NCBI GenBank assembly: GCA_029747585.1
Contig: JAPEVF010000023.1
Location: 62,001 to 126,000, forward strand
Direction: 5' to 3'
DNA from: Pleurotus djamor
Taxonomy: Eukaryota; Basidiomycota; Agaricomycetes; Agaricales; Pleurotaceae
Length of the DNA: 64,000 nucleotides
Below, piece after piece: positions 45,938 through 62,787 of this stretch. The notes below the pieces were generated by a model that saw only the letters and a list, made by a program, of their open reading frames with translations, ran no database searches and was not told the origin of the DNA. The position numbers and the translations under genes are program-made. Positions within the stretch are counted from its first letter, which is position 1; each line of letters begins with the position of its first letter.

Positions 45938-48900
45938 CTATATATTATCCTCCGCGTCCGCTTCGATCATCTTGGCGTAATCCTCATAACTGGCAAATGT
46001 TGGCAGACTCTTGAGTTTCTTCCGTCTTGATTGTTTGGAATCGCCTTCTCTCTTGCGTTTTTTNGGTTTCCGAGATCCCACCCCATTCTTCTTCGTCATC
46101 AGAATCAGCGTCGGGACCTTCATATTCAACGAGCCCGTCGGGGAACGCTTCATCTAGGGGAATGAGATCCTCAGCATCAGAATCTTCAACAAATTCTAGT
46201 GCATCATCATCATCGTCGTCATCTGCATCTTTGTCTTCCTCATCTAGATCCTCATCCTCGCCTTCATCGGAATCCATGTCCAAGTCAAGGTCACTGTCGT
46301 CCTCGTCGTCCAGGATATCGTCGTCGTCACCTTCTTTGGGCATAGATGCTTTCATGGCCTAAAGGGAATGATGAGGGTGAAGGTGACGAGATGAAAACAA
46401 CTAGAAACCCACCTTCCAAACCTCATCTTCATCAAGCTCGCTCACTTCCTCGTCGGAGGCGCCGTCGGCATCGCCAACAACATTGTCTTGCGAGTCACCA
46501 TCATCATCTTCATTATTGACCTCACTCTCAGTCTCCTCTTCATGTTCATCTTCGCTATCCTCCCCATCGCTCATAACCTTCTTCGCGGCTTTGCTCATCT
46601 CATGTTTCCTTACGAAATATTTGTGGAAAAAGACCTGAAGAAAGGCCCGCATCAGCTTTCTTTGCTTCAAGAGTCAGGAAATCTTCACGAACCTGATCAA
46701 CTGGGATATATTCTTCCCTCTTTCTCAAGAAACTTTCTTCGTTCACCAACCCGCCTGGATCGCCTACCTCTCCTTTGACCAACTTGACGCCACTAGCACC
46801 TCCATCAACGCCGCTTGCAGCAGGTTGCATCATACTTGACCCCTTTGCTCGAACACCTATTGGATCATTTCTACGTCAGATCAAGGTGGCTCTAAATCGA
46901 GGAGAAACTCACCAGAGATGCCAGCTTCATCTCCCTCTTTTATTTTCTTTGGGTTCTTATAGACGAAACGATCCAAGAAATGTGACAGCGTATTGAGCGA
47001 CAAATCAGGCGAGCTACTTAATGGCTGTGAAGCCAACAGTTGTCTTGCATGAAGTGAGACGGCGGGATGGTAATGATGAAGTAGGGGGGTCTAGAAAACA
47101 CATATCCGTCAATGGTTCAGGCAGGGCAGCCAACACAAGGGAGGAGCGTACCAATTCCCAGAGCGCCGTCGATCCCGCATGTGCGTAGAGCGGCTCCCTT
47201 TTCTTGGGATCATATTCGTCGTCACCGTCTGTTTGGCCAGGTGAGTTGATCGCATTCCTCAGCCCCTGGACACTTGAAAACAACTCTCCCAGCAAAAATA
47301 GACCCCCAACCACAAACTCTGTAGCGCCGCTTCCTCCACTTCCCAGCACCTGAACGAACCTCTTGACGAAGGCCTTCACCCTCTCAATCTCGGTATCTTG
47401 TTTCACACTCTTGAAAAACAGATTCAAATACATTGCTTGCTTCGAGGAGTGCGGCATTCGGGGATCATGTAGGGAGGCGTAGAGGGTTCTGTAGTAGCGG
47501 TCTACGATCGATTTCGTCGTTTTGTTCAAGGGCTGCCGATTTTGTTGGGAGGTAGGATGGGAAAGCGACGATGCAATTTGTTGAATTAGTACGAGCGCCT
47601 GTAGAGAGATGTTAAAGGTCGATTTATGGGTAACTGCGAAGAGCGTGTCGATGTGCTTCTGGAGGCTGACAAACGAAAACATAAGGAATCATCGCAGACT
47701 GAACGAGGAGAGCCCTTACCCAACATCCTCAGCGGTCACTTTAGCGAATGGTAGAGCACGATTGATGCCAGTGAGAATGGCGGATATCAACTTGGATTGA
47801 CTATCTTCCATCTCCATGAACCCGGCCGCGCCCTGAACATGTTTCTCCACTTTTTTCTTCTTCAGTTTCTCATCAACAAGCACCCTGCCCTTTTTATCTT
47901 TCTTCACTTCCTCATCCTCCTGTTCATGCTCCTTCTCCTTCTTATGCTTTTCCGATTCCTTTCCATCGTCATCAAGAGAGCCTTCACCAAGGACCGCTTT
48001 GAACAGTTCGAAATATACATCCATCAACTGAAGGGCGACCGGCTTGTCATTCGACGCGAGAATAACCTGGTTCAGTGTAATCGCAGCGTAATAACGAGCA
48101 TGGGGGTTTCCGTCCTTCTTCTGTTCAGGCGCCTTGCCTTTTGACTTCGTGTCATCGTCAGTGAAACGGATGTGCTTATTTGTGGCGGTAGAGGTCGGCG
48201 TGATGGTTGCTGCTTGTGGTTTGAAGATGAGGCTTGCAATTTCGCGAATGACGATAGCCTTCATGGAGGGATGTGCCTGAAGGAGCTGGAGGATATGGAA
48301 AGAGGCTCGAGAACAGATAGATTTTTCATGGTCACCCTAGACAATTGTAATCAATACGAGATATGAGACAGTGGAATCATTGTGGGCTAGGGGACTGACA
48401 AGTTTGTTAACAAGGAGGCGAAGCAGATTTTGCTCTTGTTCTGGTTTTGCGCGGAGTAGTATGGAAATCAAGTTGAGGGATTGAACGCGGACGTAAGGCA
48501 GAGTATCCGAGCAGAGCGTCTACGATATATAAGCAACGATAACTCCCGCAAGGAGAGCCACAGACCTCGAGAATTTGAAGAATCGAGAAAAAGTACTTCT
48601 TCAACCAATCTTCAAAGTACCAGATAACAAGATGGACGTCCGTAACGTCAGGATGTAGGCTGGGTTGGTCTCTGAAGTATCTGCGAGAACTTTGAGTAAA
48701 CTTGGGTCAAGGAAAGCGACAGAGTCGGCATACTTCAGCTTGCGATCGGGTGCACCACCTCCAACCCACCAATCAACAATACACCTCAGTGCTTTCAAGC
48801 TCTCCTCGCGCCCACCCTTTCCCTTTCCTCGCTCAGCCATGTTCTTTAGATTCTCTAACGCCTTTGTATTGTGGACCGGGCTACCCTGGACGAGCAGGGT

Positions 48901-49446
48901 AAGAGCACTAAGTCTATCGGAAAGAGTACCAGACTGAATGATCTTCGACAAGAAATTGGCCTCGGATGAAGACGAGTTCGACGACGAGGCCGCAGATGAC
49001 TGGTATATTTCCGCATCTTTGGTAAAAAGCTGCGAAGCACGCGATGAAGTCTGAAGCAACTGTTCTGGCGTAGGAGTTGCGGAAGAGGATGAAGCGGGGA
49101 GCGCGGGAATGGATGAGTACCACTTTGACTCTGGTGGAATCAGTAGGGATACATTTCCCTTGCGTATTTGTGTTGGTGGAGGAGCAGGAGGAGGAGCAGG
49201 TGTAGCCTTGGGTGCCGGACGCGGTTTCTTGTCGTCCTTGGTTTTGGTTTTGGTTTTGTTCTTGCTTTTCTTCAGTCCAACATCCTCCATGAATGAGCTC
49301 AATTCCTCTACAAGTTTAGGCTGAAAAGCATCTAGTTAATAAGAGCCCCATCAATAGATATGATTTCATACATCCACAGGATCCTCGTCGCCATTCTCGA
49401 TGATGGAGGCAGGCTCCTTGCCTTTGCTTTTCGTTCCTTTGGCCAT
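45938..49446 (-). CDS. MAK21: Ribosome biogenesis factor Mak21/Noc1 (CBF/Mak21 family)
   Basis: Nucleolar protein needed for maturation and export of pre-60S ribosomes. Exon 1 starts MAKGTKSKGKEPASIIENGD at 49446 and joins to PKLVEELSSFMEDVGLKK. HEAT-like helices follow: LSDRLSALTLLVQGSPVHN, LKALRCIVDWWVGGG and YVRVQSLNLISILLRAKP. The CBF domain includes HARYYAAITLNQVILASNDK, VDRYYRTLYASLHDPRM and KQAMYLNLFFKSVKQD, then YAHAGSTALWEL and VSLHARQLLAS. The C-terminus is very acidic (long Asp/Glu runs) before LPTFASYEDYAKMIEAD, a classic Mak21 ending. The N at 46064, next to six T, must be skipped to connect EWGGISET with KKRKREGD. About nine introns. Confidence 0.93.
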
Positions 49447-49672
49447 GAGACCGTGCTTGATACAGGTCGCAGTCCAACTCTTGTTCGCGATGAATGACCG
49501 GGTTCGAAGGGATTTCCAAAAAGTTGGCGGCGCACTTTGCGCTCTCAGATTCAACGCCAACAAAATTTCGATCGCATACTCAAATTGAAGTGCTTATGTA
49601 ATGTTTATTACGCCCAGATAAAAATGATAAAAATACTGCGAATAAAATAACATGAAGGTCGTGAAAATAATG

Positions 49673-53372
<3,700 letters not shown>

Positions 53373-56116
53373 GGTGATTACTCTGGTTTAAGATATGCAA
53401 TATATCAAGCCGGTAGTAAGATGACTCGCGACTGGTTGTTCGGATAAGATAGTGTTGGGGACCTGCGCTATGCGTTTTGCATCAGCAGGTGTCGACCTAG
53501 TAGTAGGAAAGGAAGTGGTTGCGGTTGTGGTCGCTGTCCTGGGCGATGAGCAAACACCACATGCGGAGTTTGAAACATATGCCCAGATTTGGTCGAGGCG
53601 CCTTTTTCGACTCATGTTCTTGTTCCAGACTGCCCGCCATACGGGTCCGTGCACACATTTTCGCGGACGCGTCTTGCTCGTTATTGACTGCGTGCTCGTC
53701 GCGTCAGATGTTGGGCTCGATGTCCCGCCACATGTCCTCGCATAAAGATAAGGACTGGCTGCCATTTTCTGCCCTATCAAGGTCCGGAATGCGATACCAT
53801 TCATCGTTTCAACGTACTCGGTTCATCACTTCTAGTCTGGGTGTCCTTAGCCTCAGGCTCGTTCTTTGCTTCCGGCATGCTCGTAATCGACGCCTATCTT
53901 CAGGGACCTTTCAGGACGTGCTCACCATATTGCTGGCACTCTCCGGCATAATCGGAAGCATAACGGAATCCGACCCAAGTCTGGTTCCACTACCTTTGCA
54001 CGTTACGACGCTCTATCCCCTCAAAAACGTTGTTACATCACAAATAGGTTGAAATTTCATCGGACGACTCGGTTGGATGAGACCCATTCATTGCCCTTAA
54101 TTCGTATCTGTTGGCTGTGTCGGTGACTGTTGCGCCGCCGTCAGGAAAGGTACCTTATGAGGATGTGGAGAGCAGCCATTCAACCAAGACATGTCGTTCT
54201 CGGAAAAGTGACTAGGCACTACGTTCATTCGTCTTGGTCGACGCGTCGCACAGCATCATCGATGCTAAGTCCCCTCAAGCCAGATATTCTTGTTCGTTTT
54301 TGTCCCTGGCTTCCGCTCAAATTCAACCGGTGCTCCGTTCTACTCACAGCCTCGTCGTATTGATGATCTTCCATCCTCACAACCAAGAGCTCGATGTCGG
54401 TCTGCTGGCGCACCCGAACGTCATCTGCCTCGTCTGCAGTCCCATTCTCTTGAATGGAAACTATGCCCAAGGAATATTGTCTTCATTTGAAGCCGTTATA
54501 CTCGCAACCTCTGTGATAATAACATACAGTATCGGAACCATCCTTCCGCCACACTAAAGGGTTATCTCGACCACGCGCCGACTACGTCAGCTGATAGATG
54601 ATCTACGAACGCGGTCTATCCTCAAGCCTCTCCGTCACAGCCTCTAGAACCACGTTCACCTCAAGCTACCCTCATCTCATATTCCTTGAGAATGCGGTCG
54701 CCACTGGCCGTCTAAAGAGGTGAGTTCGCTGGGATGTTTCATGGACATCAAGCACTGACCACCTTCTCTGTATTCACTACGGTTCATCGCCTCGTGTCGA
54801 CCACTCTTCACGTCCTTTTACACTCACCGTGACTTGAACAGGGTTTCCATGTATCATTTATGACTAGTAATGAATACACACAGAAGGCGGCAAACAAATG
54901 ACCGGAACGCCAACGACTTCAACCGTTGGATGATTTAACTGAGAATTCAAGCACTCGCAAGCTTCTGGCAGTAAGTTGAGCGCCGGTGGCACTAATGACG
55001 CCCATCAAAACCAGCGATTTCTCTGTCCCAGGCAGCAACACTCGATCTCCACATCTATGTGGCGATCACTGGACAGCCTCCAGCGACATATGACTCGATG
55101 ACAACAAAGGATCTCTCTCAGGTTGATCAGTGCTATGCTCAGTGGGTGTTTCAACAAGCTGTGTCCATGAAGGACCTTCCCAATTCGGCGATCTACAAGC
55201 GTCCTCGAAGGCTCTGGTCTTGGAAGTATTCCACGGAGTTTCAACCTGCAGCCCAAATCACAATCGCATCCCATCATTCCATTCGAAACCTCGACCCACG
55301 GTTGCACTGTTGAAAAGGTTTAACTCTCGTTATCACCTCCATGAAGGTGTCAACTGTTCCTCAATTGTGCACACACGAACTGATCTGGAAAATCTTTAGA
55401 CACCGAATTTTTTCTCGGAGTCCAAACTCAAGCGGCTCCTAATAAAACGGAGAGTGGCTGTCCGACAGGCACCCTCCGGTTTGGCCTGGTTTGAGGACAA
55501 ATGACATGCCGTTCATGTGATGGGGGGCCTCGATGAAAACAGGCTCATTGACAGATCCTGGGAAACAGGAAAAGACTCCTTCCCGAATATATTGGTTTTT
55601 TGTCTTCATTACACCAGGGATTCCACTTCAAATCCTCCTTCCATCGTATGTTTTACGCGGAGCTTGATGCGGCTATCATACTTACGTGAATAGTAGACGA
55701 CATCGAAGATAAATTTCCACTCGTTGTGTTGTCGACAGGCTAAACTCAACTGGGACGGAATTAACGAGGAAAACGAAGTGGTTCGGAATCGCCCATATAG
55801 AATATTCAATATGTGCCTCCTTAGCATCCGATCAAGCAGCCCCTGATCCGTCCCAACTAGGATTTGCTTTTGAATTGCGCCCATGTCCGCGACAAATCCA
55901 CATCTCGATCTTGATTCCAGATTACACGTATCCTGAATCCAGTGATAGATATCCATGCATGACAGCCACCAGGAGCGTTCCCGACGTAAACCCTTGAATA
56001 CCGCGCTCTCACCACGTTCCTACTATCTGGACTTACCTTGTGTGCTCTTTGAATCATATTTAATCGGGGCTGTCCGACCCTTCACTTGACAACTATTCGC
56101 CTTCTCTTTAAGTACC
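53373..56116. other. Gene-poor region between KDM4 and the zinc-finger gene
   Basis: 2.7 kb without a recognisable gene. It holds the KDM4 promoter, then open stretches without family resemblance (a plus-strand 177-codon frame at 53519-54052 overlaps a minus-strand one). Between 54290 and 54712 one plus frame is Ser/Pro/Arg-rich with only two internal stops, possibly a decayed exon. I see no transposase, reverse transcriptase or terminal repeat. Confidence 0.4.
55609..55956 (-). CDS. Doubtful hypothetical protein
   Basis: A 115-codon frame starting MDIYHWIQDTCNLESRSRCG at 55956. Its composition is protein-like (Trp, Tyr, Phe and Cys spread through it), but I recognise no family and no clear introns extend it. 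It sits in the gene-poor stretch. It could be a remnant, a single exon of a missed gene, or chance. Confidence 0.2.
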   Translation of the reverse strand: MDIYHWIQDTCNLESRSRCGFVADMGAIQKQILVGTDQGLLDRMLRRHILNILYGRFRTTSFSSLIPSQLSLACRQHNEWKFIFDVVYYSRKYDSRIKLRVKHTMEGGFEVESLV

Positions 56117-57437
56117 ATGCCCCTCATCGTCTCCAACTGCTCCCTCCTCCATCCATCCCCAACAGACATCGTTTTCGGCTCGAGTTACTCTCAACGGTCC
56201 CCTTCACCTTTCAGCGACACTCTCGAGTCACTCATGGACAACTTCACCTACTATGGAGGTGAGTCAACACTCTATCCTATACAGTTCTCCTCGACTCACC
56301 CAAGGTTTCAGAGCCAAGNGGGCAGCATCGCGCTTCGAAGGGGTTTTCGGCCACTCAGGGCGACGACGAGTCTACTTGGGGATACTTCCAGCCCAGCGCT
56401 GGATCGCCAAGCAATGCGTCGCTTTCCATTCCACAGCAACCCATTCAACGGAGAACGCGCGAAGGTGTGTTGACTCTTACGTTCTTTTCAATACTGGATG
56501 TTCGTACTCATCTGTGATGGTAGACAGACTTTGGTCCCCCCAACACGGGCATCCGTACATGACAGCTGGTCGTCAAAGTAAGTCCGCGTTGTGTATCTGC
56601 GTCCCCGCATGGGTTCTGAGACAAGGTCTAGCACATTCCCCATACCTCTCCTCCCCCGGGAGTAATCCCCNTGATGAACAGTGGACCCCATCCACAATGG
56701 CCTCATCAAGAACCGATGATAACGCGTCCAGATGACCACAATGTCTTAGTCCTACCCCCCGATAGCGCCTCCCCTTCGGTCGGGGAGCGATCGTTCAGCA
56801 ACTGGGAATTCGGAGAGTCAACAGGTCCGTCTTCAGGTGTCTCCTTTGCCCTCTCTGGTTGTCTCACTAACTCACCTCAGGATTTCCCTCTCCATCGAGC
56901 GTTGGCAGTCCGAACGAGTTTTTCCTCGACTTTGACTATCCGCAAACTCTTTCTGCCGAGAATCTGAGCCTTTCCGCTGACGGTTTACTCGCTCCACCAT
57001 CGACTTCACCGAAACTCAGCAGCTCTGCACCATCATCCTGTCTATCAACACCATCGTACCGAAATACTCAGCTATCAGAACCTTCCGAGACAACACCTCG
57101 TGATATGTCCCCAAGCGGTAGCACAGACGACCCCCAAAATTCTCGCCGGCGATTCCCTTGCATTGTTCCTGGCTGCACGAGACGGTTCACGAGCCAATAC
57201 ACACTCAAGGTTCATGTCGAAGCCCACAAACCCAAACCACGAGTGACATTCCCATGTACCCTGGGTTGCTCGGAACGATTCTCGCGCCAACACGATCGAC
57301 TCCGTCACGAAGTCGCAAAGCACGGAAAAGTCTGCGAGTTCTCTTGTCAAGAATGTGGCCGCTTCTTTTCGTCACAAAAGACACTTGGGAATCACAAGTG
57401 CCCAGTCGCCCAGGGCGGAACTCGATGGGTAAACTAG
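56117..57437 (+). CDS. C2H2 zinc-finger transcription factor
   Basis: DNA-binding regulator. It starts MPLIVSNCSLLHPSP at 56117. An N-terminal disordered, Ser/Pro-rich region with aromatic clusters follows; after the exon boundary near 56305 the N at 56319 is best skipped, giving STWGYFQPSAGSPSN. A small exon gives WSPQHGHPYMTAGRQ. The exon that contains the N at 56671 keeps that N as a real unknown base, leading into MNSGPHPQWPHQEP. The last exon (from about 56881) starts FPSPSSVGSPNEF and carries three C2H2 fingers near the C-terminus: CIVPGCTRRFTSQYTLKVHVEAH, CTLGCSERFSRQHDRLRHEVAKH and CQECGRFFSSQKTLGNHKC. It ends GGTRWVN. It lies next to an FAD monooxygenase, which might be its target. 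Confidence 0.8.
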
Positions 57438-57738
57438 AATGCAACTCCGTGTCGATGAATGATTGGATTTCACGGACCTCGCGAGATATACAAAACACAC
57501 ACGAACCACTTCCCCCCCTTCTCTATCATCTGGGTTTTATGGGCAAGTAACGAAGAGTAAATGCTGTATCATAGTCTTCCCAAATACCCACCCTCGGACT
57601 TCAAGCTTCACCTGTAACTTATTTTAATCATGTCTAGCTATGGCGAATCTTTATATTTAGCCTCCCCGTTGATGACGGGACTTCTGTTGTTCGAAGGCTC
57701 CATGACACGTCTACTCTTCTTGTTCCCCATCATTCAGC
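57438..57738. other. Spacer between the zinc-finger gene and the monooxygenase
   Basis: 301 bases with the 3' UTR of the zinc-finger gene and the promoter of the monooxygenase. An AT-rich TTTATATTTAG near 57648 is a weak TATA candidate. Confidence 0.4.
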
Positions 57739-59654
57739 ATGCAAAGTACCCCAGAGGCCTCAAAGAAGCTTTCCATCGCTGTTGTGTACGTAGGCGGTCA
57801 CCCCTTTTCGGGTTGATCTGATTTTACGTTCTTGGAACAGGGGTGGTGGTATTGGCGGTTTGGCTCTTGCTGTAGCGCTTGGGAATTCCACGGACTTTCA
57901 AGTCGATATATATGAAGCTGCTCCATCCTTGACCGAACAAGGTGCAGGTAAGTTTCTGATACCGAACAATATGACATTATGGCTCCAAGATGACGAACTT
58001 CCAACAATCTAGGGATAACTCTGTGGGAGCGTGGATGGGAGATCATCACAAAGCTCGGCATTGAACCAGACATGACCGCCCGTCTGCAACTCCCTCGGGG
58101 TGATAGCCCTGGTAACCACTTATGCATCCTCTACAAATGTCCAAAACTCAGAACTCGAATTGGACAGCTCTGGCGTTTGAGTTTCGTAAAGGCGATCAAG
58201 AACCAGGCATCAGCTTCTATCAATTGTTCCTCAAAGGTGTCAACTTCGGTACTTCCAATTTTAGGTCTGTACTAACTGCTTATGTCTCAAATTGACTAGG
58301 TGGCCCGATAAGCTATCATAGGGCCGATGTGCAGCACGTCCTGCTCAAACACATAGCTAATAATCCTAGTTGTCGAATCTACCTCTCCCACCGCCTAACG
58401 TCTTACACCGAGTCGACGCACGGTGTTTCGTTAACTTTCCATAACGGAGCAAGGGCTCGTTGTGACCTTCTCGTCGCGGCAGATGGAATCAAATCCGTTG
58501 CACGCAAGATCCTGATGCAGGATTTAGCCAAACAGGCCGCGACGCAAGGGAAAGATCCGTCTGCTTATCTCGGATGTGTCGATCCATTCTTCAGTGGTTC
58601 AGTAGCTTACCGCGGGCTAGTCCAAAGTTCGGCGCTGAAAGAATGTATGCCCTACCATAGGACATTAACGACGCCCACGCAGGTGAGCGTTTTCTCTCAG
58701 GAACATTGTCGCCGGCTTACTTGGATCTCCGGAAGTACTGGGGAAAGAACAAGGTCTGAGATCTCGCATTTATCTCCGCGACATGTGCTGCCCGACTGAC
58801 GCACTTTGTCTGGGCAGCACCTCATCGTCTATCCCATATCTCAAGGTAACCTCGTGAATGTCGTGGCATTTGCCTCCGACCCAAACCGAGAGGATACGCC
58901 GTTCAATGGCCCTTGGGTGACAAACGCTGATAAGGATGAGATGTACCGCAATTACGCAGCATGGGAAGATGAGGTTCAAGTCCTCTTGAAGGTACGTCGA
59001 ACCGTTAGTACCGCTTCCGCGGACCGATCATCTGAGTGAATTTCTTAAGCTCCTAGATAATCCAACCGTGTGGGCCATCCATGCGGTAAAGCCGCTGCCC
59101 ACATATGTCTCTAACCGTGTTGCGCTCCTCGGAGACTCCGTAAGCACTACTCCCCATTCATCGTTCCCCATGTGACGTCTTCACTCGATTCCCCCTCAAG
59201 GCACATGCAATGACCCCTCATCAGGGCGCAGGAGCTTCTCAAGCAATCGAAGTCAGTATCTTGATAACTCTGCACAGTTGCACGCTCAAGATCTGAAACG
59301 CTAACATACCAGGATGCCTACATTCTTGCCTGCATCATCAAAGATTCCCTTTGTGCCGCTCATACCATACCCCAAGCCCTTCAGGTGTATGACAGCATAA
59401 GGCGACCGTTCGCCAGCCGCGTCCAGGCGGCTTCGAGGCACCAGGGGTTATCTTACGAATTCAACACCCCAGGTTTTGACCATATCGACGAAGTCGACCC
59501 CTCAGCGCTGACTAGCGAGATGACAAACTTGATGCAGCCGTTAATAAGAGACTGGGAATGGCAATGGAATGCATCTGCGGAGGCAGACCGACTCCGGGCG
59601 TTGGGGCTGTTAGAGTCTTCGAAAGGTTCCCTCCCTACGCTTCCTAATAGCTAA
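57739..59654 (+). CDS. FAD-dependent monooxygenase (salicylate hydroxylase-like)
   Basis: Class A flavoprotein hydroxylase, typically hydroxylating aromatic rings with NAD(P)H. ATG 57739 gives MQSTPEASKKLSIAVV; across an intron the dinucleotide site GGGIGGLALAVALG and acidic VDIYEAAPSL are formed. Later pieces are GPISYHRADVQHVLLKHI, CDLLVAADGIKSVARKIL (DG motif), KHLIVYPISQGNLVNVVAFA and the FAD motif RVALLGDSAHAMTPHQGAGASQAIED. It ends SLPTLPNS. Around 58176-58178 (a TTT run) the frame is one base off: the exon from 58122 runs into a stop, while the code from the next codon matches the family, so a one-base indel is likely (sequencing error or recent null). About eight introns. The neighbour zinc-finger factor may regulate it. 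Confidence 0.82.
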
Positions 59655-62600
59655 GGGGGCCTTCTGCTTGCAGCGGAAAGGGAGCAGCATCCATTGGTAC
59701 TTTACTAGCTTCAGCTGTCCTCCGCTGCCTATAGAGTAATACTTTTAGCACTGCATACGCAGCCACCCAGAGCCACCCTCAGTCGTCGTCCTTACCTTGC
59801 AGGCAAATAATTTGGACCCCTTCACGGAGTTTTTCGGGATGCCTTTCGACACATCCTTCTTGTCCATGTCTTTTGACCGTCGACTCAGGGACGTCTCTTC
59901 ATGGAAAGATTTCTCCCATTCAAAGTTACTTTTAAGTGTAGATGAATTTATCCCAAGGTCCTTGTTGTTGTGACCTGGAAAAAACACAGCCCGCGGGAAG
60001 ATACGTCTCAGGTTACAAGACGACAGTGGCAGTACGAGCGAAGGAGATATGGCGTCGAGCCTGAGGCCTGAAGGCCTGACCTTCCAGGATGGCTATGTAA
60101 ATCAGGGAAGACGGAATGCACGCCTCGGAACTTTTGCCATTTGATTTATGTAATGGAAAACAGCACTCAGAAGGTCTCGATGGGCTAGAACGTGAACAAG
60201 GGGACGCCATATGGTATTGTGGACTCGTCCTGATAGCTCCTGATATCTCTGAACCTTTCTTTGCCACCTCCTGTGTCTTTGTCTCATTGCTGGTCAAGCT
60301 TCGAATTCAGGGCACTATTTCGACACAGCCACTGTGGAGCGCCTGTGCTAATGTTTGGCGACTTCCACCGCTCCAAATACCCCGCATGAACTTCCCTCCA
60401 ATTTCCAAACAATTTCCCTCCTCGTCGATCTTTCAAACTTCTTGACCTCTGACCACCATGTGCCCTGGTTTGTGTCTGCCTGCCAAATGAAAGATCGGCA
60501 AAAGTGCTGTTGAGGACTGTCTCTTGATAAGACTCTTGGCTTATGCTCACGCTCTCCGGTCCCGAATGGCAGAGTTGAGGCATCCAGAGGTCGAAAACCA
60601 AAACAAACGTCGAGCTTCTTTCGTAGACGGAACAAACGGAACTCTAATACCATTCATTCCCCGTTGGTGAAAAATCCCGGCTGTACGTGACCAGGGATCC
60701 TTTCTGTTTTTCGTTTCGGGCCTTGGTACCGTGGAACCCTAAGAGCTCCTCAGACGCCGTTCTATCGTCGTCACATCACCGACTTTCTCGATAGTCACCG
60801 ATCGCACTTCCTTTGACGTATAATTGCCATCTCGCTTCCCCTGCTTACTCCCAAACGCGACGCTTGTCCTGGCAGGCGGGGTGTTCTCGGGCCTCGCTTG
60901 GACTTCATACACGTTCCTTGTCAATTAAGTCTGGCTCGGTCTTGTTCCTAAGTCCCTCAGTTTACTGGCGCCTTTCCATGGTTCTCCTTGCTCTTCGGAC
61001 AGCGGCAACCACATGTCATGACCTGGTCCTGGTCACTAAAAACTATCTACCTCCCACGCGGAGCCTTACTGAGCTACCGTGGCATCGTGACTCTCGATCA
61101 GTAGACTTCTCCCACTTTGGATCTTGGCCCTATCCTAAGGCTAATTCCAAAACGGCAAGAGTAAATTGCTGAACCAATTGTTTACCTCGTCATCACGCCG
61201 CGCAACGGTTCACGACCGTCTTATTGTGGCTTGGTGTGCAGTTCAGGCTGTAAGTACATCCGGCATCTCCGATCGGTCGGGGAATGAGGAACTGGAATAT
61301 TTATGGACTAATTACGCGGAAGAACTGGTCGAGGAGGGGGTCTCTCTGAACTTGGCACTCCCTCTCCTTCAGGGGCCACGATACTCCTTTGTCAATCTGT
61401 CGAACCATTTGACTGCGACGAGTTCTACCGCGCTACCTGTGTCTCGAGCCTCGTTGCATAATAGAACTTTCTGGACTGGATCAAGGCACAGTAGAAGTAC
61501 GTCCTCAAGCTTCAAGGTCTCAAACCCGGTAGCAAACCTCCAACACCGGTTCTCTTCTCGCTTAAAGGTAAACCCAGTCATAGGATAGAATATGTATATG
61601 TATATGAACCCTTATTAAATGGAGCTACTTCGAACGATAATGACAAGAAAACGGAATCTAGCCCTGCCCTTGGGTGACGTTGAAGGTTGAAGTTGGACAG
61701 GGTTGAACTGGAGCACTGTAACCTCATCAATATGCCTCGGTCTCTTCTCGGGCATCGGGCTCGCAGCTCCCTCACTTGCAGCATTCTACATCAGTTTATG
61801 TCACTTTCTGTCAAAACATTTGACCATCGGTGTTCTATCTGTGCGAGCTGGAGGGATCTTCGACCTCGTTGCCAGACCTCGGGCGCTGGGCGTCTCGTGT
61901 CAGTAGCATCAGATCCAGCTCGGGTAGACGTCGTCAAAGTTATCTGTCGGGTGCATGTCTCCATAGCACATAAAGCACTCCTCTGTCATTTCAGCTCGAC
62001 AAGCTTTGAAAATGAGCCGAAACCGCTCTATTTGTGAGGTTTGATCACGCGGCTTGTCACTCACTTCCTAAAAGCATGATGCTGACACTTCCAACTAGGA
62101 TGTTGGTTCCCAACAGATGTCCTTAGTCACCGGAGGGATTTATTCCAGCCCTCGGGCTGCTTCGCAGAATAATATTGGCAAGTAGCTGTCGACCATCCCG
62201 CACTCTTCCCATTTGTGCCTCATGCTAATAAACTTACCTCCATACCCCGTCGACTTTCAACTTTGAAGACGTACATATTCAGACATATTCCCGCTTCGCG
62301 CTAGATAGGCGGAGTATGGGACTATTAGTCGACGGGATTCCTCAGAGGGTATTTGAGAAAGGAACCTTGAGAGGGAATTTTGGTGTTACAAAAAACACAC
62401 ATTTTCTCCCCCGCAGACTGAGGCGGGAATGTTCCAGGACGGTATTATTCGTCGCCTGAGGAACCCGGGTCCCGGGTCAATGAGCGGGGTGAAGATAACG
62501 GATAAGTCTAGCACGCGCTTTGCCAGAGATAGATGGACTCGTGTTCGTGGGCAACACCGTGCTTGAGTTGTGACCATAATATCCAAGGTGTCATTTGTTA

Positions 62601-62787
62601 GCCTACATGGCAAATTGACGACGCCACTCAGTAAGCAAGGTGAATTGCGAGCGTGAGGGACCTTGAGACACAGTAATATTACTCGGCGTTGCTGGTGCGG
62701 CCATCGAGTCCAGCTTATCGGACCAATATATGTCCCACAATCGTCCATAATTAAGGAGAAAGGATACATCGATAGGATAGTATGTGG
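59655..62787. other. 3.1-kb gene-poor region
   Basis: No convincing gene. The longest open frames (plus-strand 61166-61588 starting with TTG; plus-strand 60116-60445; minus-strand 62386-62769) show no recognised motif, and splicing attempts did not extend them. The p24 3' UTR lies at the right end. No transposon ends, simple-sequence arrays or tRNA-like cloverleafs were noticed. Confidence 0.4.

Noticed and set aside
46027..46362. Plus-strand poly-Ser open frame
   Set aside because: Antisense to the Asp/Glu tracts of MAK21; low-complexity artefact.
53519..54052. 177-codon plus-strand frame as a gene
   Set aside because: No family resemblance and overlapped by an equally long minus-strand frame; composition looks random.
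61166..61588. 140-codon plus-strand frame
   Set aside because: Opens with TTG, has no recognised motif and I could not extend it by splicing.
53373..62787. Transposon origin for the gene-poor stretches
   Set aside because: No transposase, reverse transcriptase, integrase motif, terminal repeat or target duplication was seen by eye.
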